DNA of 17,717 nt, taken from JAGXFP01 sp039714535. GTDB taxonomy: Bacteria > Desulfobacterota > Desulfobulbia > Desulfobulbales > JAGXFP01. A program made the position numbers and the translations under genes. Below the pieces are notes generated by a model. That model ran no database searches. It had not been told where the DNA came from and saw only the letters and a program-made list of their open reading frames with translations. Shown here piece after piece: positions 1 through 5,229 of this stretch (positions are counted from its first letter, which is position 1; every line of letters begins with the position of its first letter). Where the stretch lies: the NCBI GenBank assembly GCA_039714535.1, contig JBDLJC010000063.1, forward strand, positions 1 through 17,717, in the 5' to 3' direction.

Positions 1-40
1 CCGAAGCAATCCCCTATTAGCAAGAACCAAGCCAAGAGTG

Positions 41-104
41 CGCCTACGTGAACAATGGATTAATTGCGACCATACTGGTCGCAGTAATCCTTATTGGTTA
101 GGGC
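41..104 (-). repeat. attC-like site (short form), array position 5
   Basis: This is a short imperfect inverted repeat directly 3' of the minus-strand lipoprotein gene, whose TAG stop abuts a CCCTAAC (R''-like) box. The core is a perfect GCGACCA/TGGTCGC hairpin (about 67-83). It is extended outward by GGATTA/TAATCC and by AACCAAT/ATTGTT with unpaired bases. Position and orientation match the other attC sites in the window, and the length fits a short attC. The distal core is not canonical: the minus strand reads GTAGGC or GTTCACG where GTTRRRY is expected. The site may therefore be decayed, or its true end may lie outside the window. Confidence 0.5.
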
Positions 105-685
105 TAGTTTGCCCAATTAACGACATTCATTAACTCCAAATTCTTTTTTGAGGCTATAGATCTCTGGCTTTTTGGTGAAGTGCTCCTTAATTTGATAAAT
201 TTATCTCCGTACTCGATAAGCATAAGCTCAGAATAGACCGGCTGCTGCCTATGCATGAAAACTCCATCATACTCATATTGCGCAGTCAGGGCAGATAGTT
301 CTTTTCCATTTTTTACAAATGTTTCCTTTCCGGTCTTTATTAGTTGCGCACCTGGATGATATTTTTCTATGTTTGCTTTCTCAGCCTCAAATTGCTGAAT
401 TGCGTTTATTTGGAGGCCGCCCTTTTTATAAACATAAATGGTTGCAGCAATCTGGGCATCAGAGCCTAAGTAGTTGTACGCCGTTGAAATATTTGTCATG
501 CCCGGGGCATAAGTCATAATTTTAGCGCGATCAAAACCTGCCGCCTTCAAAGGATAATTTGGATAATCTCCTATACCTTTGATCTCGGCAGGATAATCAT
601 TCTGCCTAACCCCTCCAGTGGTTTGACAACCAACAATCCCCACTAGAAGAAATGTACAAGTAATTATGAATCGGATTGTTTTCAT
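104..685 (-). CDS. Hypothetical lipoprotein (integron cassette gene)
   Basis: This encodes a 193-aa protein of unknown function, probably anchored to a membrane by lipid. The N-terminus has a basic start (MKTIR), a hydrophobic stretch, and a lipobox ending in I-V-G-C with the lipidated Cys at residue 20. The rest looks like a soluble domain with no transmembrane segment and no motif I recognise. An upstream in-frame extension to 778 is open, but it runs through the attC inverted repeat. The ATG at 685 also gives a proper signal peptide, and the AGGG of the attC core lies 8 nt before it as a weak ribosome-binding site. The gene is preceded by the IS-split attC and followed immediately by a short attC-like site, so it is a complete cassette gene. 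It has no promoter of its own that I can see. Confidence 0.8.
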   Translation of the reverse strand: MKTIRFIITCTFLLVGIVGCQTTGGVRQNDYPAEIKGIGDYPNYPLKAAGFDRAKIMTYAPGMTNISTAYNYLGSDAQIAATIYVYKKGGLQINAIQQFEAEKANIEKYHPGAQLIKTGKETFVKNGKELSALTAQYEYDGVFMHRQQPVYSELMLIEYGDKFIKLRSTSPKSQRSIASKKNLELMNVVNWAN

Positions 686-692
686 TTTTTTT

Positions 693-806
693 GCCCTAAC
701 GTTTGAAATCACTTGACCAAAGGGAAACAGGAGTAAGCAAAAAGCACCGTAAACACAGAGCTTGCCGTAGCCCAACAAACCGCGCCCCTTTGGGTCAAGT
801 GCATTG
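693..806 (-). repeat. attC site, larger part (R' side and both stem arms), split by an IS
   Basis: On the minus strand this reads from the inner stem (CACTTGACC C AAAGGG) through a long terminal region to the matching arm and the R' core GTTAGGG at 699-693. The arms are CACTTGACCCAAAGGG and, in complement, CACTTGACC-AAAGGG, so the R''-side arm has one extra (extrahelical) base, as is usual for attC top strands. The R' flank AAC-GTTTGAAAT-CACTTG closely matches that of the site at 3019-3109 (AAC-GCTTGAAAT-CACTGG). The outer R'' box has been moved to 2182-2191 by the inserted element. The full site would be about 125 bp, in the size range of Vibrio-type VCR sites. Confidence 0.8.
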
Positions 807-817
807 ACTGGATAATA

Positions 818-899
818 GTGAAGGCCTCCTTAAACATATCGAACCTATTCCGATATGATGAGAGTTAGCCAAATAACCTCAAAGAAAGGAGACCTTCAC
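818..899 (+). promoter_or_regulatory. Inverted repeat sequestering the transposase ribosome-binding site
   Basis: GTGAAGGCCTCCTT (818-831) pairs with AAGGAGACCTTCAC (886-899) at 13 of 14 positions. It encloses a second perfect stem, CATATCG (835-841) with CGATATG (851-857). The right arm contains the AAGGAG ribosome-binding site of the transposase (ATG at 901). An RNA that starts outside the element would fold this way and hide the site, while one starting inside the repeat would lack the left arm. Such protection from outside transcription is well known for other elements such as IS10 and IS50; for this element it is inference. Confidence 0.65.
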
Positions 900-900
900 A

Positions 901-1944
901 ATGAGATTTTACACCAAACAGCATAAACATTACTGCGGAATTGATCTTCACACAAACAAAATGTACCTCTGTATTATGGATAGGCATGGCGAAACTGTTT
1001 TTCATCGCAACATAAAAACCAGTCCTGAGCATTTTCTAAGAGCGATAAAGCCATACCGTGAAGATCTGGTCGTTTCGGCAGAATGCATGTTCACCTGGTA
1101 CTGGATAGCGGATCTCTGTGAAGATGAAAACATACCTTTTATTCTTGGCCATGCTCTCTATATGAGAGCTATTCATGGCGGTAAAAGTAAAAATGATCGA
1201 ATAGATTCCCTGAAGATTGCAGCTCTCTTGAAGGGAGGACTCATACCCATGGCATATGTGTACCCCAAAAAGATGAGAGCAACCCGTGATCTGATGCGAC
1301 GCCGTAACCATTTTATGCGAAAGAGGGCAGAGCTTTTTGCGCACATCCAAAACACTGCCAGCCAATACAATCTGCAAGACCCGCTGGGGCGAATAGCTAA
1401 ACCCAAAAATCGAGACGGGGTCATTGACCGTTTTGCTCTTCCCTGTGTGCAAAAAAGTATCGAAGCAAACCTTGAGATGATAGAAACCTATGACAGAGTT
1501 ATCTCCGGATTAGAACGCGATATTATTCAGAGTGCCAAAAACCATGATCCTGTCTCATATGCACTACTCAAGACCATACCCGGTGTCGGTAGAATTATTG
1601 CCTTAAATCTGCTTTACGAGATTGAAAGCATCAGCCGTTTTCCCCGTGTGCAGGATTTTGTCTCCTACTGTCGCTTGGTTAAATGTGCAAAGGAATCAAA
1701 CGGCAAAAAATACGGGAGCTCCGGTAAAAAGATTGGCAACGCCCATTTGAGATGGGCGTTCTCTGAAGCGTCCCAACTTTTTTTGAAATGCAATGAACCT
1801 GGTAAAAAATATCTGCAGAAAAAGACCAATAAGTACGGTAAAGGCAAAGCTCTATCCATTTTGGCACACAAGCTGGGAAGGGCTGTATATTATGTGCTTA
1901 AAAACCAGAAAGCTTTTGATATGAATAAATTTCTCACCACATGA
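901..1944 (+). CDS. IS110/IS1111-family DEDD transposase
   Basis: This encodes a 347-aa recombinase, full length for the family. The N-terminal RuvC-like DEDD domain shows Asp15 in GIDLH, Glu61 in SAE, and Asp99/Asp102 in the KNDRIDSLK segment. A helical middle follows, then the C-terminal Tnp20 domain with the IPGVG motif (about residues 228-232) and the Y-G-S-S-G segment holding the candidate nucleophile Ser273/Ser274. The ATG at 901 is 9 nt after GGAG, which supports the start. The frame is intact, so the element may be active. Family members use a guide RNA from their own noncoding end to choose donor and target. Here the target is an attC, so it probably belongs to or resembles the IS1111-attC group. 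Confidence 0.95.
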   Translation: MRFYTKQHKHYCGIDLHTNKMYLCIMDRHGETVFHRNIKTSPEHFLRAIKPYREDLVVSAECMFTWYWIADLCEDENIPFILGHALYMRAIHGGKSKNDRIDSLKIAALLKGGLIPMAYVYPKKMRATRDLMRRRNHFMRKRAELFAHIQNTASQYNLQDPLGRIAKPKNRDGVIDRFALPCVQKSIEANLEMIETYDRVISGLERDIIQSAKNHDPVSYALLKTIPGVGRIIALNLLYEIESISRFPRVQDFVSYCRLVKCAKESNGKKYGSSGKKIGNAHLRWAFSEASQLFLKCNEPGKKYLQKKTNKYGKGKALSILAHKLGRAVYYVLKNQKAFDMNKFLTT

Positions 1945-1947
1945 TTT

Positions 1948-2110
1948 GGAGGGGGCGGGCCAGCTTGACGTCTAACTGGAACCGTAAGGATATGAGTATG
2001 CCGCACCGCGTAAAGGAGAAGATACTCCATGTACTGTAAAGTACGATAAAGGTGCTATACCGTGCAGCTTGGTAGCCCTTAGCTTGGATTAGCGGCCCGT
2101 CCAGCTCCTG
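1948..2110 (+). ncRNA. Candidate IS guide RNA (seekRNA / bridge RNA)
   Basis: This is the noncoding stretch between the transposase stop and the right IS end. GGGCGGGCC (1953-1961) pairs with GGCCCGTCC (2094-2102) with one G-U pair, and an outer GGAG/CTCC can extend the stem. That closes a domain of about 150 nt. Inside are small stems: CCAG/CTGG (1960-1979), GGAG/CTCC (2015-2028) and GTAC/GTAC (2030-2043). The loop of the first stem leads into GTCTAACTGGA, which matches the right end of the element (GCCTAACTGG, 2169-2178) and, across a CT-core circle junction, 9 nt of the donor (CTAACTGGA). Guide RNAs in this position are established for IS1111 elements; the exact 5' and 3' ends here are guesses. 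Confidence 0.5.
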
Positions 2111-2181
2111 AACATATGTTGAGTAGTAAATGAATTTTGTAGCGGTTCTGCTCCTTCCCCGAACCCGCGCCTAACTGGGGA

Positions 2182-2191
2182 ATTGTTTGTC
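2182..2191 (-). repeat. attC fragment: R'' end separated by the IS
   Basis: On the minus strand this is GACAAAC followed by AAT(T), the outer R'' box and start of the spacer of the attC whose remainder is at 693-806. GACAAAC keeps the AAC of the RYYYAAC consensus but has two mismatches. A minus-strand open frame ends with TAA at 2196-2194, three bases before it, which is the usual gene-to-attC arrangement in this array. Confidence 0.6.
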
Positions 2192-2193
2192 AA

Positions 2194-2394
2194 TTATCCC
2201 GTGGCTTTGATTGGGACGGCACAAGGGCACATTAATGTTTCTAGGTGGTGAAAAGTTACACTTTTTACAACTGCTTTTGCTGACATGTTTTTGGCAAATA
2301 GTGGTCGGAGCCTCAATAAGGGTTTGGTGCAGGACTGCCTGTCGCCGAATATGAAACCAAAGTCGGAATAAGCGACAAAGATCATACTGCTCAT
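2194..2394 (-). CDS. Small hypothetical ORF abutting attC (uncertain)
   Basis: This is a 66-aa open frame of no recognised family. Its TAA stop lies three bases before the R'' box of the IS-split attC, exactly where the other minus-strand cassette genes end. It would be divergent from the plus-strand leader and gene at 2511-2993. Against it: I see no good ribosome-binding site before the ATG at 2394, and the composition (scattered Cys, Pro and Arg, no clear domain) could be chance. It may also be the remnant of a larger gene. Confidence 0.3.
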   Translation of the reverse strand: MSSMIFVAYSDFGFIFGDRQSCTKPLLRLRPLFAKNMSAKAVVKSVTFHHLETLMCPCAVPIKATG

Positions 2395-2476
2395 TATTAG
2401 TAGATACGGAAAAACTGTTTTTTACCTCTTGACAAGGGGAGGCCTTCTAAGGGTTAAATGATGGAGTTAATTAATG

Positions 2477-2504
2477 TTGGCATATTTTTTAGTACCGATG
2501 TAAT
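2477..2504 (+). promoter_or_regulatory. Putative sigma-70 promoter of the reverse-oriented cassette gene
   Basis: TTGGCA (2477-2482) and TGTAAT (2499-2504) are separated by 16 bp; each matches the consensus hexamer at five of six positions. Transcription would start near 2511, at the beginning of the structured leader. A TTGACA at 2429-2434 is also present but lacks a good -10 partner. Confidence 0.45.
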
Positions 2505-2510
2505 TTGTAT

Positions 2511-2595
2511 TTGTCACGGCAAAATCCGTGGCTGGGGTTGCAAGCCCTAAATTACCAGGAGGACACTCCGCCTCTTACTTTTTGGCGGTTTTTTT
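2511..2595 (+). ncRNA. Candidate small antisense-type leader RNA (C4-RNA-like)
   Basis: Between the putative promoter and an intrinsic terminator lies a segment of about 85 nt. It has a 5' hairpin (CACGG 2515-2519 with CCGTG 2526-2530) and two single-stranded segments complementary to the downstream leader. GGTTGCAAG (2536-2544) matches CTTGCAACC (2672-2680), and TTACCAGG (2552-2559) matches CCTGGTA(G) (2659-2666). A short RNA with two complementary blocks to its own downstream leader is the architecture of the C4 antisense RNA of P1/P4-type phages, whose relatives occur widely in phages and plasmids. The reading frame through it (2528-2782, GTG start) resembles, from memory, small frames annotated beside such RNAs (Ash/Icd-like). 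The assignment needs a covariance-model search. Confidence 0.45.
2568..2595 (+). terminator. Intrinsic terminator/attenuator in the leader
   Basis: CCGCC (2568-2572) pairs with GGCGG (2584-2588) and is followed by seven T (2589-2595). Flanking GGACAC/GTGTCC (2561-2566, 2597-2602) can form a competing larger stem that includes the T run. The site would end the small RNA about 85 nt after the putative start, and only read-through would reach the gene at 2760. Confidence 0.55.
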
Positions 2596-2759
2596 GTGTG
2601 TCCTAAGCATGGCCCCTTTCTTTGGGCGGCCATGTGGGAGGCTTTATGCCTGCCGGTTCCTGGTAGCCGGTCTTGCAACCTGCATGGTTCGCCCTTTTTT
2701 TATGCGATTGCAAGCGCAGGGGCGGGAATTTGAAATTCCTTACTACCAGGAGGGTCAAG
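2596..2759 (+). promoter_or_regulatory. Structured mRNA leader with ribosome-binding-site switch
   Basis: This leader of the 77-aa gene carries a strong hairpin (CATGGCC 2608-2614 with GGCCATG 2628-2634). CCTGGTAG (2659-2666) is perfectly complementary to CTACCAGG (2743-2750), which overlaps the start of the AGGAGG ribosome-binding site. The same CCTGGTA can instead pair with TTACCAGG upstream (2552-2559), whose surroundings (TACCAGGAGGA) copy the ribosome-binding-site region. The two pairings exclude each other, so translation could be switched by the upstream RNA. The pairings are seen in the sequence; the regulation is inferred. Confidence 0.5.
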
Positions 2760-2993
2760 ATGGCTCCCAACAAAATACATGAATCAATTTTTGCTTCAGA
2801 CTTGGACAATACTACCGACCTACTGCACAACGCCTATAATGTCACCACATTCTTAGGTGATGCTATCAAATACATACATGACGATGAAGCTTTGGAACAT
2901 GGCCTTTCTAAAAATGGTTCTTTGGGTCTGTATCAAATTTTGTTTGCACTCGAAAATACCATCGCCGAAGCTTTAAAAAGAATGGACGATTGA
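2760..2993 (+). CDS. Small hypothetical protein, reverse-oriented cassette gene
   Basis: This encodes a 77-aa acidic, mostly helical protein (starts MAPNKIHES, ends KRMDD) with no signal peptide or membrane segment. I do not recognise the family. Its general pattern (an N-terminal helix, then a GLYQILFALENTI-type amphipathic helix) resembles small accessory proteins of mobile elements. The start is set by a strong ribosome-binding site (AGGAGG, 2748-2753), 6 nt before the ATG. It reads opposite to the cassette array and carries its own promoter and structured leader. This is common for array cassettes that must be expressed independently, such as toxin-antitoxin genes. Translation is probably controlled by the upstream pairing described for the leader. 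Confidence 0.75.
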   Translation: MAPNKIHESIFASDLDNTTDLLHNAYNVTTFLGDAIKYIHDDEALEHGLSKNGSLGLYQILFALENTIAEALKRMDD

Positions 2994-3018
2994 CCTCATC
3001 TTTTTTTATCCTTGGGGC

Positions 3019-3109
3019 ATTTAACGCTTGAAATCACTGGTGCCGCCAAAAAACCTGACCCCGTAGGGCCGCAGACGTTATCGGCATCCAGTGAATTGAT
3101 TTGTTATAT
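3019..3109 (-). repeat. attC site (91 bp)
   Basis: On the minus strand R'' is ATATAAC and R' is GTTAAAT, a perfect GTTRRRY. The arms are AAC-AAATCAATT-CACTGGATGCCG and, in complement, AAC-GCTTGAAAT-CACTGG-TGCCG. The spacer is 9 nt on both sides and a single extra A sits on the R'' side, the hallmark of a folded attC bottom strand. The terminal region has AACGTCTGCGGC, also present in the sites at 4687 and 6206. It follows the HEPN gene and sets the array orientation as minus. Confidence 0.9.
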
Positions 3110-3124
3110 GTGAATTTCATCAAG

Positions 3125-4654
3125 TTAAGAGAATATTCTTTTCTGCATTGTTGCATCTAATTTCCCCGCGCTGTCATGGCTATTTGCTTTTTCTTTAATA
3201 GCTATTGTTGAGTAAAAAATTGCAGCTTTAACAACCATAAACAATGTAAATATATTTTCTACAAGTAGCTCTGCTGTTGTCTCACTGTGTTCGAGTTCAT
3301 CTGGTGCAAAAAACTCATCGTAAATGTTTAGAAATGAATGTGTTATCCTATTTCTGGTTGTATTTAGGCTACAGTATTGTGAATTTGATTTAAAATCTAA
3401 AGCTAAGGCGTACAAAGACAAAAGTTGATAGCTATTTTGCTCTAATAATATTTGTTTGAATTCGTCAGTTGTTAGCCAGTCGAAATATATATTGACTTTA
3501 TTTGGGTCAGATTCAGACTGATAGAAATAGTATTTAATTAAATGTGCTATTTTATCGAGGCAATTATATAGCATTGAGAAAACAGATTTAAGCATGCCAT
3601 TTTGTAAAGAATGATATGTGTAATCGTAAGTGTAAATATAGTTTGTTTGACTATCAATTTTCTTTGATTTGACAGTAATTGCCTTATGAAAGTTATATCG
3701 AGAAGTAACAAAATCCTCTAGCAATTGGTTGAAGACCTGAAATGTAAAATATGTCTTGTTTGACATTAGTGATGTTTTAGAAGATCTGATAGATCTCATG
3801 TCCTCTATGACATTTGGGAAAAAACTGTCACAGAGACTATGCTTGTCGTAATAATATCCAAAATCGTAGTTTAAAAATAAGTTGTTCTCTAGGGTAAATT
3901 TTTGATACAGGCTTAAACTTTTTGGAATCTCGGTTTGTTTAGGGGTGAAAGATATTTCTGAGAAATATCTTTCAAGGATAGATATCCTTTTTGCAAAATC
4001 ATTTGCAACTAATTTACCCCCAATTTCCGCAAGGCGAGGATCAGACAAAGCTTTTCGTAGTAAGTTGTAGCAATTGTTTAATAGGACAAGTGACTGTTGA
4101 GGTGCTAGCTGCGTGTAATACCCAATTGCTATAGCCTTATTCCCAAGCGCCATTCCAAAGTTTGTATCAGTTTTAAGAACCTCATCGTAGGCAAAAAGTG
4201 CTTCGTAATTCCTTCCATATTTTTCGAGAATATTTGCGATATTAGTGCGAGCTCTCTGGAAGTGGTCAGTATCATCACTTTGAACGAGCAATAGTATATC
4301 TTTTGCTTCTTTATACCTACTTGAACTAGTAACCAAGTGTTCAAAGCTGTCTGGTGGCCGGCGCTCAATGTCAGCCTTTGTTAGTATAGTGTTACCGAGG
4401 TCATAATAATATTTGTTGGGTGACAGTTTATCTTTTTTGGACTTTAGCCTCTTTATCACACAGTTTAATATGGCAATGGATTTTTGATCGGCACCGATGT
4501 TCGACAATAACCCTTCAAATGCCTCGTGATGCTCTTTTCTGTTTTTAAATTTACTATCAAATTCAGCGATTTTTTTAAAAATATAATCGTCAGATAATGA
4601 CTTGGATTGCGATTCTTTATCCAATTTTATATATTCACGAGTGATATCCTCCAT
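3125..4654 (-). CDS. TPR- and HEPN-domain protein (LA2681-like), putative RNase
   Basis: This encodes a 509-aa protein with no signal peptide. The N-terminal half is helical, with TPR-like segments around residues 130-185 (RARTNIANILEKYG, then ALFAYDEVLK). The C-terminal half has the features of the LA2681-like HEPN family: an LFLNYDFGYYYDKHSL stretch near the middle and the HEPN motif R-x4-H as R434-N-R-I-T-H439. HEPN proteins are mostly metal-independent RNases in abortive-infection, toxin-antitoxin and other defence systems. A self-targeting or phage-triggered RNase role is inferred from family and context. The gene fills one cassette between two attC sites and has no partner gene, so the TPR region may be its own sensor or control. 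The ribosome-binding site is weak (GGGTGA, 8 nt upstream). Confidence 0.75.
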   Translation of the reverse strand: MEDITREYIKLDKESQSKSLSDDYIFKKIAEFDSKFKNRKEHHEAFEGLLSNIGADQKSIAILNCVIKRLKSKKDKLSPNKYYYDLGNTILTKADIERRPPDSFEHLVTSSSRYKEAKDILLLVQSDDTDHFQRARTNIANILEKYGRNYEALFAYDEVLKTDTNFGMALGNKAIAIGYYTQLAPQQSLVLLNNCYNLLRKALSDPRLAEIGGKLVANDFAKRISILERYFSEISFTPKQTEIPKSLSLYQKFTLENNLFLNYDFGYYYDKHSLCDSFFPNVIEDMRSIRSSKTSLMSNKTYFTFQVFNQLLEDFVTSRYNFHKAITVKSKKIDSQTNYIYTYDYTYHSLQNGMLKSVFSMLYNCLDKIAHLIKYYFYQSESDPNKVNIYFDWLTTDEFKQILLEQNSYQLLSLYALALDFKSNSQYCSLNTTRNRITHSFLNIYDEFFAPDELEHSETTAELLVENIFTLFMVVKAAIFYSTIAIKEKANSHDSAGKLDATMQKRIFS

Positions 4655-4686
4655 TTAAATTTCACCCATACAATTTTTTTGTCCTT

Positions 4687-4779
4687 GCATATCGCCACCG
4701 ATAACCTGACCGGCCAACAAAGACAGCCGCGACTAGCGCCGCAGGCGTTCACCCGGTCAGGTTAATTGGATTGTTAACC
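4687..4779 (-). repeat. attC site (93 bp) with altered R' core
   Basis: On the minus strand R'' is GGTTAAC, overlapping the TAA stop of the membrane-protein gene. The arms are AAC-AATCCAATT-AACCTGACCGG and, in complement, ATC-GCCACCGAT-AACCTGACCGG, giving an 11-bp perfect stem. The terminal region AACGCCTGCGGCGCTAG matches the sites at 3019 and 6206. The R' core reads GATATGC instead of GTTRRRY, one base from GTTATGC, so the recombination point itself may be damaged. Confidence 0.8.
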
Positions 4780-5229
4780 ACTTTTTGTTTGATTTGATTC
4801 TTCTATTCCTGTCTTTTTTTTCGCAATTTTTTCAATTAATGACTGCATGTTTTTGACATTCATTCCTGCAATAAAACCAATGAAACAAGATGACCAAATA
4901 TTTACTAGTTTTGCTTCTTGCGATAACAGGAAAACACCTGCCTTAAATGCTAACCAGACAGCAATACCAATTATTGCACCAGTAAAAGGTCTTATGTAGT
5001 ACCAAACCTCCCAATCTTCGTCCCACCTTTTATAGACACATTTGTTTTCGTAAATAGCTCGCAATAGGTAGAACAATGAGCCTAGTACAGAAGACCAAAC
5101 AGTAAAAAATGCTGATTTGAAATCTGTTGTGTATTGTAAGTTCAGGGCAGTGGCAATCTCCGCCCTATAGCGAATTGCCAGAACCTCAAGGACAAGAAAA
5201 AACATTATAAACCCTATGATTTTCTTCAT
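4774..5229 (-). CDS. Four-TM membrane protein, partner of the MBL-fold protein
   Basis: This encodes a 151-aa integral membrane protein of no recognised family. Likely membrane segments are about residues 3-19, 40-59, 83-105 and 110-125. A hydrophilic loop with EDWEVWYYIRPF lies before the third, and the C-terminus is basic. The ATG at 5229 directly follows the TAG of the upstream MBL gene (5232-5230), so the two are translated together. Its TAA stop lies inside the attC R'' box. Two coupled genes in one cassette, an enzyme-like soluble protein and a small membrane protein, suggest a functional pair, for example effector and regulator or a membrane-acting effector. This is inference only. Confidence 0.75.
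   Translation of the reverse strand: MKKIIGFIMFFLVLEVLAIRYRAEIATALNLQYTTDFKSAFFTVWSSVLGSLFYLLRAIYENKCVYKRWDEDWEVWYYIRPFTGAIIGIAVWLAFKAGVFLLSQEAKLVNIWSSCFIGFIAGMNVKNMQSLIEKIAKKKTGIEESNQTKSG

Larger units (their letters stand above)
807..2181 (+). mobile_element. IS110/IS1111-family insertion sequence inserted in an attC site
   Basis: This is a roughly 1.37-kb element carrying one intact DEDD transposase gene, a short left noncoding end (about 90 bp) and a long right noncoding end (about 235 bp). A long right end is the layout of the IS1111 subgroup. The ends were inferred from the interrupted attC. Joining ...GTGCATTG (left) to AATTGTTTGTC (right) restores an AAC-9 nt-CACTT arm like those in the neighbouring attC sites. 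One A at the junction cannot be assigned to either side. ACTGG occurs at both boundaries (807-811 and 2174-2178), so an alternative pair of ends around a CT core (about 810-2176) is possible. I see no convincing terminal inverted repeats and no target duplication, which is normal for this family. Confidence 0.85.

Noticed and set aside
104..778. Longer lipoprotein start at 778
   Set aside because: The extension is translated attC sequence, and it would place the signal peptide and lipobox internally.
2117..2124. GTTGAGT as the displaced attC core at the right IS junction
   Set aside because: It fits GTTRRRY, but it leaves no match to the attC arm and no nearby stop codon, whereas GACAAAC at 2185-2191 (minus strand) restores the 9-nt spacing.
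2169..2200. Separate short attC beginning at GCCTAAC
   Set aside because: The partner arm gives only a 34-bp hairpin (GGGGAATTG/CAATTATCCC), and the GCCTAACTGG is better explained as the right end of the IS.
2528..2782. 84-aa plus-strand frame (GTG start) through the structured leader
   Set aside because: It has no ribosome-binding site of its own, overlaps the terminator and the start of the 77-aa gene, and is better explained as a reading frame over the RNA structures, although similar frames are sometimes annotated beside C4-type RNAs.
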